Origin: Micromonospora matsumotoense
GTDB lineage: Bacteria; Actinomycetota; Actinomycetes; Mycobacteriales; Micromonosporaceae
Assembly: GCF_900091525.1 (NCBI RefSeq)
Contig: NZ_FMCU01000006.1
Coordinates: forward strand, 248,001-312,000
DNA length: 64,000 bases
Reading direction: 5' to 3'
Made by a program: the position numbers and the translations under genes. The notes below the pieces were generated by a model, which ran no database searches, was not told the DNA's origin, and was given only the letters and a program-made list of their open reading frames with translations. Below are positions 27,084-35,800 of the stretch, one piece after another (position 1 is the stretch's first letter; each line of letters starts with the position of its first letter).

Positions 27084-28685
27084 TCAGCGGCCCAGGTCGG
27101 CGAGGATGCGTTGGGCGGCGTTGTGGCCGGCCGCGCCGATCACGCTGCCCGCCGGGTGGCAGCCGGCGCTGCCCGCGTACACCCCGTCGATGCCGGTGGC
27201 GTAAGGCATCCGGTCGGTGAACGAGACGGTGTTGTCGACGTGGTGGATGTGTCCGCCGGTGATGCCGAAGTGCGCCTCGATGCCGGGCGGCGGGAGCGGC
27301 ACCGCGTCGGCGATCAGGTCACCGGTGCCCGGGGCGTACCGCTCGCAGATCTCCACCAGGCGGGCGACGTAGCCGGGCAGCGCGGTGTCCCAGTCGGTGC
27401 CGGCCAGCGTGTAGGGGACCGACTGGACGAACAGCGCCGACGAGTGGTGCCCGGCCGGGTCGGACAGCGACGGGTCGACGGTGGTGTGCAGGTACCACTC
27501 GATGGTCGGCTCGTCGGGCAGCCGACCGGCCTGGACGTCCGCCCACATCGCCCGCAGCGCCGCCATCGGCGACTCACCGCCCGCCCCGACCAGCGACGCG
27601 GACCCGGGGAGCAGGTGGATGGTGGACCCGAACGGGCTGGGCGCGTCCGCCGGCAGGCAGGAGAACCGGGGCAGCCCGGTCAACGCCAGGTTCAGCTTGA
27701 GGGTGGTGCCGGGCCGGCGGACCGCCGCCATCCGCGCGCCCAGCTCCGCCGGCAGCGCGCCGTCGGGCACCAGCTCCATCAGCCGGTACGGGTCACACGC
27801 GCCGAGCACCACCTCGGCGGCGACCTCCCGGCCGTCGGCGAGCCGGACGCCCGAGGCCGCGCCCCCGGCCAGGGTGACGGCGTCTACCCGGGCACCGGTC
27901 AGGATGGTCGCCCCGGCCGACCGGGCGGCCTCGGCGAAGGTGCGGGAGACGGTGCCCATGCCGCCCTCGGCGATCATCCAGGTGCCGTCGGCACCGGGCA
28001 GCCGGCACATGTTGTGCACCAGGAAGTTGTGGCCGGTGCCGGGGTCGTCGGGGCCGGCGTTGAGGCCGGACAGCCCGTCGGTGACCGCGTACATGCTGAC
28101 CAGCAGCTCGGAGCGGAAGTCGAAGCGGGCCAGGTAGTCGGCGACGGAGCCGCGGACCAGGTCGACGAAGACCTCCCGCAGCTCGGGGCGGACGTACCGG
28201 TCGGCGGTCTGCTCCACCGGCAGCGGCCCGGTCAGCCAGGCCGGGGCCAGGTCCGCGCGGAGCTGCGCCAGCTCGGCCTGGAGCGCGTCGTCGGCGGCCA
28301 CGTCGGCGGGGGAGAAGAACTCGGTGAGCTGCCGTCGGGTCGCGGCGGTGTCGCTGCCGATCAGCAGGTAGGGCGCACCGGGCCCGCCCGGGGTGGGCAG
28401 GAAGTAGTGCGGGTCGCGGCGCAGCACCGGGATGCGCACGTCGAGGGCGGCGAGCAGTTCCGGTGGCATCAACCCCAGCAGGTACGACCCGGTGGAGTGC
28501 CGCAGCGCGGGCACCTTCGGGAACGGGTTCTCGGTGCGGGTGGCCCCGCCGATCACCTCCGCCGCCTCCAGCACCAGCACGTCCAGCCCGGCGCGGGCCA
28601 GCAGGACGGCGGAGACCAGCCCGTTGTGCCCCGCTCCGATGATCACGACGTCGGCGCGGGACGGCAGCTCACTCGCATCGCTCAT
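27084..28685 (-). CDS. FAD-dependent oxidoreductase (phytoene desaturase/PYROXD2-like)
   Basis: A 533-residue flavoprotein. It begins with the dinucleotide-binding ADVVIIGAGHNGLVSAVLLARAGLDVLVLEA (about residues 11-41). The C-terminal FAD motif is DGVYAGSAGCHPAGSVIGAAGHNAAQRIL. The architecture matches CrtI-type amine-oxidase-like enzymes, but no carotenoid genes are adjacent and the N-terminus is closest in style to PYROXD2-type proteins, so the substrate is undefined. The ATG at 28685 lies eight bases after TAGGCT on the minus strand and has no ribosome site, again pointing to a leaderless mRNA. Confidence 0.88.
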   Translation of the reverse strand: MSDASELPSRADVVIIGAGHNGLVSAVLLARAGLDVLVLEAAEVIGGATRTENPFPKVPALRHSTGSYLLGLMPPELLAALDVRIPVLRRDPHYFLPTPGGPGAPYLLIGSDTAATRRQLTEFFSPADVAADDALQAELAQLRADLAPAWLTGPLPVEQTADRYVRPELREVFVDLVRGSVADYLARFDFRSELLVSMYAVTDGLSGLNAGPDDPGTGHNFLVHNMCRLPGADGTWMIAEGGMGTVSRTFAEAARSAGATILTGARVDAVTLAGGAASGVRLADGREVAAEVVLGACDPYRLMELVPDGALPAELGARMAAVRRPGTTLKLNLALTGLPRFSCLPADAPSPFGSTIHLLPGSASLVGAGGESPMAALRAMWADVQAGRLPDEPTIEWYLHTTVDPSLSDPAGHHSSALFVQSVPYTLAGTDWDTALPGYVARLVEICERYAPGTGDLIADAVPLPPPGIEAHFGITGGHIHHVDNTVSFTDRMPYATGIDGVYAGSAGCHPAGSVIGAAGHNAAQRILADLGR

Positions 28686-28693
28686 GCCTGGGC

Positions 28694-28699
28694 AGCCTA
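28694..28699 (-). promoter_or_regulatory. -10 hexamer of FAD oxidoreductase gene
   Basis: TAGGCT on the minus strand, eight bases before the ATG at 28685. Confidence 0.45.
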
Positions 28700-28722
28700 G
28701 TGCGGCGCGCGGCGTCCGTCTG

Positions 28723-28880
28723 CCGGCTCGACCGGCGGGACTGGCGGGTCCGGGTGGTCCGGGTCGGCCGGCCCGACCGGCGGAGCAGGCGGGGCCGGCT
28801 CGACCGGTTGGTCCGGCTCGACCGGCGGGGACCGGTTGGCCCGGGTCGGCCGGGTGGTCCGGCGGGGGTCGGGTCGGCCG
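28723..28880. repeat. Degenerate GC-rich minisatellite between divergent genes
   Basis: Irregular short repeats built from GACCGGCGGG, GGTCCGGGT and GGTCGGCCGG fill much of the 440-base gap between the FAD oxidoreductase and MMPL genes. After it comes an AT-richer patch (28920-28945) and GATAGT near 29029, a possible -10 for the transporter. No gene is supported. Confidence 0.5.
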
Positions 28881-29128
28881 GGTGTCGGCACCAGCCGCGG
28901 AACGCGTCATGCCACTGCGGCATGAATATGACGCCCAGGCATACCGGTCACCACGGGAAGTGGTGCCCCTCCCGCTCCGGTAACCGGGGGAGGCCGGGCC
29001 GACCCGTCGAACGTGAACGGTTGTTGCGATAGTGGACGGCGATCGCTGCGGGGCCGACACCGGTCGCCGCCGGTCGACGGCCCGGTGTGGGTGACGGCGG
29101 GTCGGTGGGGTCGACGAGGGGAGAGGTG

Positions 29129-31543
29129 ATGTTCGCCTGGTGGGGGCGGGTGGTGGTGCGCGCCCGGTGGGTGGTGCTGGCCGTCGCCGGGGTGCTGATG
29201 GCCGTCGGTGCCACCTGGGGTGTCGGGGTGTTCGGCGAGCTGACCGGGGGCGGGTTCGACGACCCGGCGAGCGAGTCCAGCCGTACGGTGCAGCGGGTCA
29301 CCGCCGAACTGGGCCGGCAGGGCGCCGACGTGATCGTGCTCTGGTCCAGCGACACCGCCTCCGTCGACGACCCGGAGTTCCGCGACCCGGTCACCTTCAC
29401 CGTGGCCGGGCTGCGCCAGCGCGCCGAGGTCGCCGCGGTGACCACCTGGTACGACGCGCCCGCGCCCGCGCTGGTCGCCGAGCACCGGCGGGCCACCTAC
29501 GCGCTGGTCAAGCTGACCGGCGGTGACGAGGACGCCCGCTCGGCGCAGTTCGCGGCGCTGCGCCCCGCGCTGGACGCCCCCGGTCTGCGGACCGACGTCG
29601 GTGGGCTGGTGGCGTTCCAGGCGGAAGCCACCACCCAGAGCACCGAGGACATCACCCGGGCCGAGCTGCTGTCCATGCCGGTGCTGCTGGTGCTGCTCGT
29701 GCTGATCTTCGGCGGCCTGGTCGCCGCCGGCACCCCGCTGCTCGTCGGCGGCCTGGCCATCCTCGGCGCGTTCGTGGCGGTACGCCTGGTCAACATGGTC
29801 ACCTACGTGTCGATCTTCGCGATCAACGTGATCACCCTGATCGGGCTCGGGATGGCGGTGGACTACGCGCTGTTCGTCATCAGCCGGTTCCGGGAGGAGT
29901 TGGCCGCCGGGCACACCACCGCCGAGGCGATCCGGCGCACCATCCTCACCGCCGGCCGCACCGTGTTCGTCTCCGGGCTGACCGTCGCGCTCGCCATGGC
30001 CAGCCTGCTGATCTTCCCGCAGCCGTTCCTGCGTTCGATGGGCTTCGGCGGGATGGCCGCCGTCCTGATCGCCATGCTGGCGGCGCTCACCGTGCTGCCG
30101 GCCCTGCTGGTGGTGCTCGGCCACCGGGTGGACGCGGTGCGCGTACCGCTGCCGTGGCGGCGGGGGACGCGGGGTGCCCGGCGGGCGGCGGGTGACGGGG
30201 GTGGTGCCTGGGCCCGGATCGCGCGCAGCGTGATGCGCCGGCCGGTGCGGTACCTGGTGGGGGTCGCGGTGCTGCTCGCGGTGCTGGCCACCCCGTTCCT
30301 GCGGATCACCTTCGGCGGGGTCGACGAGCGGGTGCTGCCGGCGGACGCCGCGCCGCGGGTGGTCTCCGAGCGGATCTCCGCCGAGTTCCCCGGCGGCACG
30401 ATCGCTCCGATCGAGGTGCTGGTCTCCGGAGCGCCGGCCGACGCGGTGCGGCCTTTCGCCGACCGGATCGCGGCGGTGCCCGGGGTGACCGGGGTCCAGG
30501 TCACGGCGGCCCGGGGGGAGTCCACCCTGCTGTCGGTGAGCTACCCGGGGGAGCCGACCGGCGACGACGCCCGGGACCTGGTGCGGACGCTGCGCGACCT
30601 GCCCGGCCCGGACGGGGCGGAGGTGCTGGTCGGCGGGCGGCCCGCCGCCGACGTGGACCTGCTGGACAGCCTCGGCGACCGGCTGCCGTGGATGGCGCTG
30701 CTGATGGCCGGCGCGACCCTGCTGCTGCTCTTCCTCGCCTTCGGCTCGGTGGTGCTGCCGGTCAAGGCGGTGCTGATGAACCTGCTGTCGATCGGCGCGT
30801 CGTTCGGCGTGGTGGTCTGGATCTTCCAGGACGGCCACCTGGCCGGCCTGCTCGGCTTCACCTCCACCGGCTTCATCGAGCCGAGCAACCTCATCCTGAT
30901 GCTCGCGGTGCTGTTCGGGCTGGCCACCGACTACGAGGTGTTCCTGCTCAGCCGGGTCCGCGAGGAGTGGGACCGCACCGGCGACAACACCGCCTCGGTC
31001 GCCGCCGGCCTGCAACGCACCGGCCGGATCATCACCGCCGCCGCGCTGCTGCTGATCATCGTGGTGGCCGGCTTCACCACCGGCGGGATGGCCTACATCA
31101 AGCTGATCGGCGTCGGCATGATCGTGGCGATCGTGGTGGACGCGACGCTGGTCCGGGCGCTGCTCGTGCCGGCCACCATGCGGCTGCTGGGCCGGTGGAA
31201 CTGGTGGGCCCCGGGCCCCCTGGCCCGGCTCTGGGCCCGCTACGGCCTGCGCGAGACCGACGACCCGGCGGAGTCGTCGGCGACCCCGGGCGGGTCGGCG
31301 TCGGCGGTCCCGTCGGTGGTGGCGGGGACCCCGGGCGGGCCGGTCAGCGCTTCGGCGTGGTTCGCTGCGGCGGCCCCGGCGTCGTCGACCCCGGACCCGG
31401 ACGCCCCGGCGTCGTCGACCCCGGACCCGGACGCCCCGGCGTCGAGGGCTGCGGACGCGGCCCCGAAGCCGGAGCCGGCTGCGGACCCGGAGGCGGCGGC
31501 GCGGCGGGCCCGCCAGCGGGACAACGCGAGGGTGGCCGAGTAG
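29129..31543 (+). CDS. MMPL/RND-family transporter
   Basis: An 804-residue transporter with two repeats, each a membrane helix, an extracytoplasmic loop and five further helices. The N-terminal helix is VVLAVAGVLMAVGATWGVGVF. The conserved MMPL segments MAVDYALFVISRFREE (about residue 245) and LATDYEVFLLSRVREEW (about 600) carry the proton-relay Asp-Tyr pair. Substrates in this family are lipids or hydrophobic compounds. The last 95 residues are Ala/Pro/Asp-rich and overlap the convergent YihY gene by 304 bases. The ATG at 29129 follows GGGGAGAGG. Confidence 0.92.
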   Translation: MFAWWGRVVVRARWVVLAVAGVLMAVGATWGVGVFGELTGGGFDDPASESSRTVQRVTAELGRQGADVIVLWSSDTASVDDPEFRDPVTFTVAGLRQRAEVAAVTTWYDAPAPALVAEHRRATYALVKLTGGDEDARSAQFAALRPALDAPGLRTDVGGLVAFQAEATTQSTEDITRAELLSMPVLLVLLVLIFGGLVAAGTPLLVGGLAILGAFVAVRLVNMVTYVSIFAINVITLIGLGMAVDYALFVISRFREELAAGHTTAEAIRRTILTAGRTVFVSGLTVALAMASLLIFPQPFLRSMGFGGMAAVLIAMLAALTVLPALLVVLGHRVDAVRVPLPWRRGTRGARRAAGDGGGAWARIARSVMRRPVRYLVGVAVLLAVLATPFLRITFGGVDERVLPADAAPRVVSERISAEFPGGTIAPIEVLVSGAPADAVRPFADRIAAVPGVTGVQVTAARGESTLLSVSYPGEPTGDDARDLVRTLRDLPGPDGAEVLVGGRPAADVDLLDSLGDRLPWMALLMAGATLLLLFLAFGSVVLPVKAVLMNLLSIGASFGVVVWIFQDGHLAGLLGFTSTGFIEPSNLILMLAVLFGLATDYEVFLLSRVREEWDRTGDNTASVAAGLQRTGRIITAAALLLIIVVAGFTTGGMAYIKLIGVGMIVAIVVDATLVRALLVPATMRLLGRWNWWAPGPLARLWARYGLRETDDPAESSATPGGSASAVPSVVAGTPGGPVSASAWFAAAAPASSTPDPDAPASSTPDPDAPASRAADAAPKPEPAADPEAAARRARQRDNARVAE

Positions 31544-32322
31544 CCGGCCAGCACGATCACGTGGAACAGGTAGAGCCAGAGCAGCACCGCGACCCCGGCG
31601 CCAACCGGGTCGAAGCCGCCGAACGGGACACCGAGGTCCAACGGGAGCGAACAGAACAACACGAAGCCGTGCAGGAAGCCGGAGAGGTTGGCGGCGGTGA
31701 ACGAGCCGACCGCCAGCGTCGACAACCAGTCCGGTGAGGCCGGCCCGACCACCCGGAACACCCACATCAGCACCGGGGTGAGCACCAGCCACACCGCCAG
31801 GAACGACAGCACGATGCCGAGGGCGGCGACCCAGCCGCCCTGCCGGATCAGCCGGGTGGTGGTGGGCAGCGCGATGAGGATCGACAGCAGCAGGGCGGGG
31901 GCGGGGGCGAGCAGCGGCAGCAGCAGCAACCGCCCCCGCCAGCCGACGAACGACTCGCCGGTGTGCGACGCGGCCACCGAGACGAAGGCCCGGCGCAGCC
32001 CCTCACCGTAGAGCGAGGCGGGCAGCAGGGAGGCCAGCGCCAGCAGCGGGGTCAACCGCACCCCGGCATTGACCAGCGCGTCCACCGCGTCGGGCGCGCC
32101 GATCGCGTCCGGCAGCGTCTCCACGGCGTACGAGGTGAGCCGGCGTACCCGGTCCACGCCGGCCAGCAGCGAGGTCAGCCAGATCGCCAGCAGGGCCACC
32201 GGCACCACGGCGATCGCCCCGTAGAAGGTGATCGCGGCGGCGTGCAGGGACAGATCCCGCCCGCGTACCGGCCGGAACGCGGCACTGGTGATCCGCTTCG
32301 TACGCTGCCATGCGTCGCCCAT
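31240..32322 (-). CDS. YihY/BrkB family inner membrane protein
   Basis: About 360 residues with six predicted helices. The N-terminal FRPVRGRDLSLHAAAITFYGAIAVVPVALLAIWLT and the middle LASLLPASLYGEGLRRAFVS are typical of the YihY/virulence-factor BrkB family. Function is uncertain; earlier claims of RNase BN activity are withdrawn for this family. After the last helix a tail of about 100 residues (Ala/Gly/Ser/Asp-rich, with GSGVDDAGAS repeated) lies antisense to the MMPL tail. The ATG at 32322 follows GGGGGAAG; a GTG at 32355 is an alternative. It is divergent from the GNAT gene. Confidence 0.85.
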   Translation of the reverse strand: MGDAWQRTKRITSAAFRPVRGRDLSLHAAAITFYGAIAVVPVALLAIWLTSLLAGVDRVRRLTSYAVETLPDAIGAPDAVDALVNAGVRLTPLLALASLLPASLYGEGLRRAFVSVAASHTGESFVGWRGRLLLLPLLAPAPALLLSILIALPTTTRLIRQGGWVAALGIVLSFLAVWLVLTPVLMWVFRVVGPASPDWLSTLAVGSFTAANLSGFLHGFVLFCSLPLDLGVPFGGFDPVGAGVAVLLWLYLFHVIVLAGYSATLALSRWRARRAAASGSAAGSGFGAASAALDAGASGSGVDDAGASGSGVDDAGAAAANHAEALTGPPGVPATTDGTADADPPGVADDSAGSSVSRRP

Positions 32323-32359
32323 CGCGATGTTCTTCCCCCGGACGGCGGCGGGCACGCAT

Positions 32360-32365
32360 TACGAT
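32360..32365 (+). promoter_or_regulatory. -10 hexamer for GNAT gene
   Basis: TACGAT eight bases before the ATG at 32374, in the short divergent region with the YihY gene. This leaves no room for a ribosome site. Confidence 0.4.
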
Positions 32366-32373
32366 CCCGCGAC

Positions 32374-32940
32374 ATGACCGTGCTCACCACCGCCCGGCTG
32401 ATCGTGCGGAACTGGACCGACTCGCCGGCCGACCTGGCCCGGATCTTCGACCTCTATTCCCGCAACGAGGTGGTGCGCTGGCTGGGCGCGGCCCCCGGCC
32501 TGCCGTTGACCGACCCCGCGCAGGCGGCCGACCGGCTGGCGCTCTGGCGGGCCCGGCACGCCGACCACGGTGACCGGTACGGCAGTTGGGCGGTGCAGGT
32601 GCGCGACACCGGCCTGGTGGTCGGCACGATCCTGCTCAAGCCGCTGCCCGGCCGGGACGAGCAGGTGCCCACCGGCGACATCGAGGTGGGCTGGCACCTG
32701 CACCCCGACTCGTGGGGCCACGGGTACGCCACCGAGGCGGCCCGCGCCCTGGTCGACCGGGAACTCGCCACCGGCACCCCGCAGGTGTACGCGGTGGTCT
32801 CCCCCGGCAACGTGGCATCGATGGCGGTCGCCCGGCGGCTCGGGATGACCCACCTGGGCCGGCGCACCGACTGGTATGGCGGCGAGGAGTTGGAGACCTT
32901 CGTCCGCCGGGCGCTCCCGGACTCCCCAGGTGGTCATTAG
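32374..32940 (+). CDS. GNAT N-acetyltransferase (RimJ/RimL type)
   Basis: A 188-residue acetyltransferase of the Acetyltransf_3 group. It starts TARLIVRNWTDSPADL, has the acetyl-CoA-contacting IEVGWHLHPDSWGHGYATEAARALVD (motif A, Q/RxxGxG/A represented by SWGHGYA), and ends VSPGNVASMAVARRLGMTHLGRR. Relatives acetylate ribosomal protein N-termini or small amines; the acceptor cannot be predicted. The stop codon lies inside the first of two copies of CAGGTGGTCATTAGCC (32926-32941 and 32947-32962), a short direct repeat. Confidence 0.88.
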   Translation: MTVLTTARLIVRNWTDSPADLARIFDLYSRNEVVRWLGAAPGLPLTDPAQAADRLALWRARHADHGDRYGSWAVQVRDTGLVVGTILLKPLPGRDEQVPTGDIEVGWHLHPDSWGHGYATEAARALVDRELATGTPQVYAVVSPGNVASMAVARRLGMTHLGRRTDWYGGEELETFVRRALPDSPGGH

Positions 32941-32980
32941 CCGACTCAGGTGGTCATTAGCCCGCAATCCGGACGACATC

Positions 32981-33032
32981 TTGCGGTATCGATAGACGTC
33001 GTCCTATTCTCGCTTGTGGAAAGCGCTTTCCA
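32981..33032 (+). promoter_or_regulatory. Pectate lyase promoter with LacI-type operator
   Basis: TTGCGG (32981-32986), an 18-base spacer and TATTCT (33005-33010) form a good promoter for this GC-rich genome. The perfect 16-base palindrome TGGAAAGCGCTTTCCA (33017-33032) starts at about +1, where a bound repressor would block initiation. The palindrome with a central GCGC is typical of LacI-family sugar regulators. No LacI gene is in the window. Confidence 0.7.
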
Positions 33033-33308
33033 GATGCTCCTTGCGGGTGCCTCGGCGAGTTTGCTGCCGCCGGAGGCGCCAGTTCGCCGTGCGCGGCAGC
33101 ACGGTGAGCGGGTCGATCCGGTACACCGGCGCCACCACCCTGGCCGACCGGCGACTCCGCCTGACGGCCGCGAAGGCCCGGCCCGTCCCCGGCGCGCACA
33201 GGTTCGCAGGATCACCACCATCACCGCCGCCCGGCCGGGCACCACACCAGCACCACACCCCCGGCAGCGGCACCACCACCACCAGGTAATGAGAAAGGTG
33301 ACGCGAGG

Positions 33309-34868
33309 ATGAGACGACCAGTTGCACGACGAGTCCAGGCGGGGCTGGCCACGGCGGCCGTCGGTGCCGCGATCTGCGTGGCCCTGCCGATGCACCAGGC
33401 GTCGGCGGCGGCCGGCAGCGCCAGCGGCTACGCCACCCAGAACGGTGGGACCACCGGCGGCGCGGGCGGGCAGACCGTCCGGGCCGGCACGGGCACCGCG
33501 ATCCACACGGCCCTGTGCAACCGGGCCAGCAGCAGCACCCCGATCGTCATCGAGGTGCAGGGCACGATCAACCACGGCAACACCACCAAGGTCTCCGGCA
33601 GCAGTTGCAACACCGCCGCCGACAAGATCGAGCTGAAGGAGATCAGCAACGTCACCATCGTCGGGGTGGGCAGTGGCGCGGTCTTCGACCAGCTCGGCAT
33701 CCACATCCGGGACTCCCGCAACATCATCATCCAGAACGTGACCGTCCGGAACGTCAAGAAGTCGGGCTCGCCCATCTCCAACGGCGGTGACGCCATCGGC
33801 ATGGAGAGCAGCGTGCGCAACGTCTGGGTCGACCACGCCACGCTGGAGGCGTCCGGTGGCGAGTCGGCGGGTTACGACGGGCTGTTCGACATGAAGGACG
33901 ACGTCCAGTACGTGACGCTGTCGTACAGCATCCTGCGCAACTCGGGGCGGGGCGGCCTGATCGGGTCCAGCGAGAGCGACCGGGGCAACGGCTTCGTCAC
34001 CTTCCACCACAACCTCTACCAGAACATCGACTCCCGTGCGCCGCTGCTGCGGGGCGGGATCGCGCACGCCTACAACAACTCGTACGTGCAGCTGAACGAG
34101 TCGGGGATCAACTCCCGGGCCGGTGCGCGGGCCAAGGTGGAGAACAACTACTTCAAGAACTCCCGGGACGTGCTGGGCACCTTCTACACCAGCGAGGCCG
34201 GCTACTGGCAGGCCAGCGGGAACATCCTGGACAACGTGACCTGGTCCAGCCCCGGCAGCGAGACCAACCCCGCCGGCCCGGGCATGCCGTCCAACACCAG
34301 CGTCAGCATTCCGTACTCCTACCGGCTGGACGGGGCGAGCTGCGTGCCGGACATCGTCCGGCAGACGGCCGGTGCGAACACCGGCCTCAAGGAGTCGAAC
34401 GGGAGCTGCTCGCCGCAGACGCCGGCCCCGACCACCCCGGGACCGACCACGCCCGCTCCGACCACGCCCGCACCGACCACCCCGCCGCCCACCAGCAACC
34501 CCGGCGGGACCAACCTCAGCATCGGTGCCGGCTCCGACGGCTCCAGCAAGGCCAGCGGTACGAGCTACGGCGACGTCCGCGACGGCAACCTGAGCACCTT
34601 CTGGTCGCCGGCCGGGTCGACCGGTGACATCTCGATCAAGTGGGGCTCCGCGACCAGCATCTCCTCGATCAACATCCGGGAGGCGTCGGGCTCGGCCGGC
34701 AGCATCACCTCCTGGCAGGTCCTCAACGGCGACACCGGCGCGGTGCTGGCCTCCGGCAGCCGGGCCGGCGTGGTCACCTTCCCCCGGACCTCGCTGAAGA
34801 AGATCACCTTCCGGATCAACAGCTCTGCTGCCACCCCGAAGGTCGCCGAGTTCGAGACCTACGCCTGA
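33309..34868 (+). CDS. Secreted pectate lyase (PL1) with C-terminal discoidin-like domain
   Basis: A 519-residue secreted enzyme that cleaves polygalacturonate by beta-elimination. A signal peptide of about 35 residues ends at HQASAAAGS. The PL1 beta-helix (about residues 40-360) shows NVWVDHATLEA and GYDGLFDMKDDVQYVTLSYS (calcium-binding Asp residues). The catalytic RxPxxR motif is SRAPLLRGG. A Pro/Thr linker (PTTPGPTTPAPTTP) joins a C-terminal beta-sandwich of about 115 residues that looks like an F5/8-type carbohydrate-binding module. The ATG at 33309 follows GAGG. The leader is about 290 bases. Confidence 0.93.
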   Translation: MRRPVARRVQAGLATAAVGAAICVALPMHQASAAAGSASGYATQNGGTTGGAGGQTVRAGTGTAIHTALCNRASSSTPIVIEVQGTINHGNTTKVSGSSCNTAADKIELKEISNVTIVGVGSGAVFDQLGIHIRDSRNIIIQNVTVRNVKKSGSPISNGGDAIGMESSVRNVWVDHATLEASGGESAGYDGLFDMKDDVQYVTLSYSILRNSGRGGLIGSSESDRGNGFVTFHHNLYQNIDSRAPLLRGGIAHAYNNSYVQLNESGINSRAGARAKVENNYFKNSRDVLGTFYTSEAGYWQASGNILDNVTWSSPGSETNPAGPGMPSNTSVSIPYSYRLDGASCVPDIVRQTAGANTGLKESNGSCSPQTPAPTTPGPTTPAPTTPAPTTPPPTSNPGGTNLSIGAGSDGSSKASGTSYGDVRDGNLSTFWSPAGSTGDISIKWGSATSISSINIREASGSAGSITSWQVLNGDTGAVLASGSRAGVVTFPRTSLKKITFRINSSAATPKVAEFETYA

Positions 34869-34875
34869 CCGTCGC

Positions 34876-34894
34876 TCCCGGGCCGCGCCCGGGA
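34876..34894 (+). terminator. Short hairpin after pectate lyase
   Basis: TCCCGGG/CCCGGGA stem with a 5-base CCGCG loop begins 7 bases past the stop. Confidence 0.5.
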
Positions 34895-34897
34895 CGA

Positions 34898-34974
34898 TGA
34901 TCAACTCAATGGGGCCGATGTTGGGGTGTCCGATCGGCGTGGACACCCACACATCGGCCCCGTTGTGTCGATCA
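34898..34974. repeat. 77-bp inverted-repeat element A
   Basis: Two 34-base arms separated by 9 bases. The left arm begins TGATCAACTCAATGGGGCC and ends GATGTTGGGGTGTCC; the right arm is its reverse complement with about six mismatches and ends GATCA. The same design occurs at 37059, 57355 and 57468. The minus-strand pseudogene at 34972 takes its stop codon from the terminal TGATC of this element. Confidence 0.85.
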
Positions 34975-35380
34975 ACCCGCGTCGGCGGGCGCGGATGAGG
35001 GCGACGACCCGGATGGCGGGGAGGGCGGTAGGTCGGGTGGTGGCTTGGAGGGCGGGCCGGGTGGCAGGTTGGGTGGCGGCCGGTCGTGGCGGGTCCAGGC
35101 GAGGAAGCGGGTGAAATAGGCGGCCGGGTCGACCATGCCGGTGCCGACCCGCAGCGCATCGGTGATCGCGTCGTGCATGAGCAGGCAGAGGTAGATGGCC
35201 AGCGCCGGCCGGGTCGTGGGCGTACTCCCGCCGGAGGCTCAGCTCGGCCGGCTGGCAGGGCCACGGGGCGGCACACGCCCGGCACCGCCATGCCGGCCGG
35301 GCGGCGACGTGCCGACCGGAGCCGTCCGTCCGGACCGCTGCCGGCCGCCCACGCCGTGCGCTGTCCGTCGGCGGAGTCAC
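34972..35380 (-). pseudogene. Frameshifted small actinobacterial gene next to XRE/DUF397 locus
   Basis: From a GTG at 35380 the frame reads RPAWRCRACAAPWPCQPAELSLRREYAHD. The matching continuation ALAIYLCLLMHDAITDALR, then GMVDPAAYFTRFLAWTRHDR, is in the next frame. One extra C in a GACCCGG tract (around 35209-35214) explains the shift; removing it gives AHDRPALAIYL. This fits a small protein family often found beside XRE/DUF397 pairs in actinomycetes, with a WPC motif and a DP..LFxRFLAW end. The proline-rich tail ends at inverted repeat A. It may be decay or a homopolymer sequencing error. Confidence 0.65.
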
Positions 35381-35472
35381 GGCCGTCGCCGGTCGCTCCC
35401 GCCGTGTGTCGTCCGGCGGCGGGGGCACGGCCGTTGCCGGCAGGCCGCGCCGTGTGTCCTCGGTCGGCGGGG

Positions 35473-35731
35473 TCACCGGTGGCGGCCGTTCGCCCGGCGG
35501 GCCTGGCCCCGGGTGACCAGGCCCGCCGCGCCCACCCAGTAGACGGCGGTGGGCCGTTCCACAGGTGGGGGCGGTGCGCCGGCAGCCGGGGCGGTGGCGG
35601 TTCCCCAGTGGTACGCCGGCCAGCCGGTCCGGGCACGGCCAGCGCAGCCCGCAGGTGCAGTACCGACCCCACCGGGACCAGTCCCGCCGATGCCGTGGTG
35701 CCGTCGGTACCGGCCTGTCGTGCTTCTTCAT
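35473..35731 (-). pseudogene. Frameshifted small gene (MKKHDRPVPTAPRHRRDW family)
   Basis: The ATG at 35731 has an excellent AAGGAG site seven bases upstream and opens MKKHDRPVPTAPRHRRDW, then GRYCTCGLRWPCPDRLAG. The reading that follows becomes low complexity, but the next frame gives PPPPVERPTAVYWVGAAGLV and then TRGQARRANGRHR before a stop. Joining the two halves needs removal of one base between about 35570 and 35612, a region with C runs. The intact product would be about 85 residues with a CxCxxxxxC cluster. Function is unknown. Together with its downstream neighbour it forms a small operon divergent from the XRE regulator. Confidence 0.65.
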
Positions 35732-35800
35732 CCGCTACTCCTTCCGCAAGCGCTGCGTCGCTCCGGACGCCCTGGCCGGGCCACAAGCGACTGCCACCTG

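Noticed and set aside
27084..31792. Large antisense frames covering the FAD oxidoreductase and MMPL genes
   Set aside because: Composition is Arg/Gly/Pro/His-rich with no domain. These are expected shadows in very GC-rich DNA.
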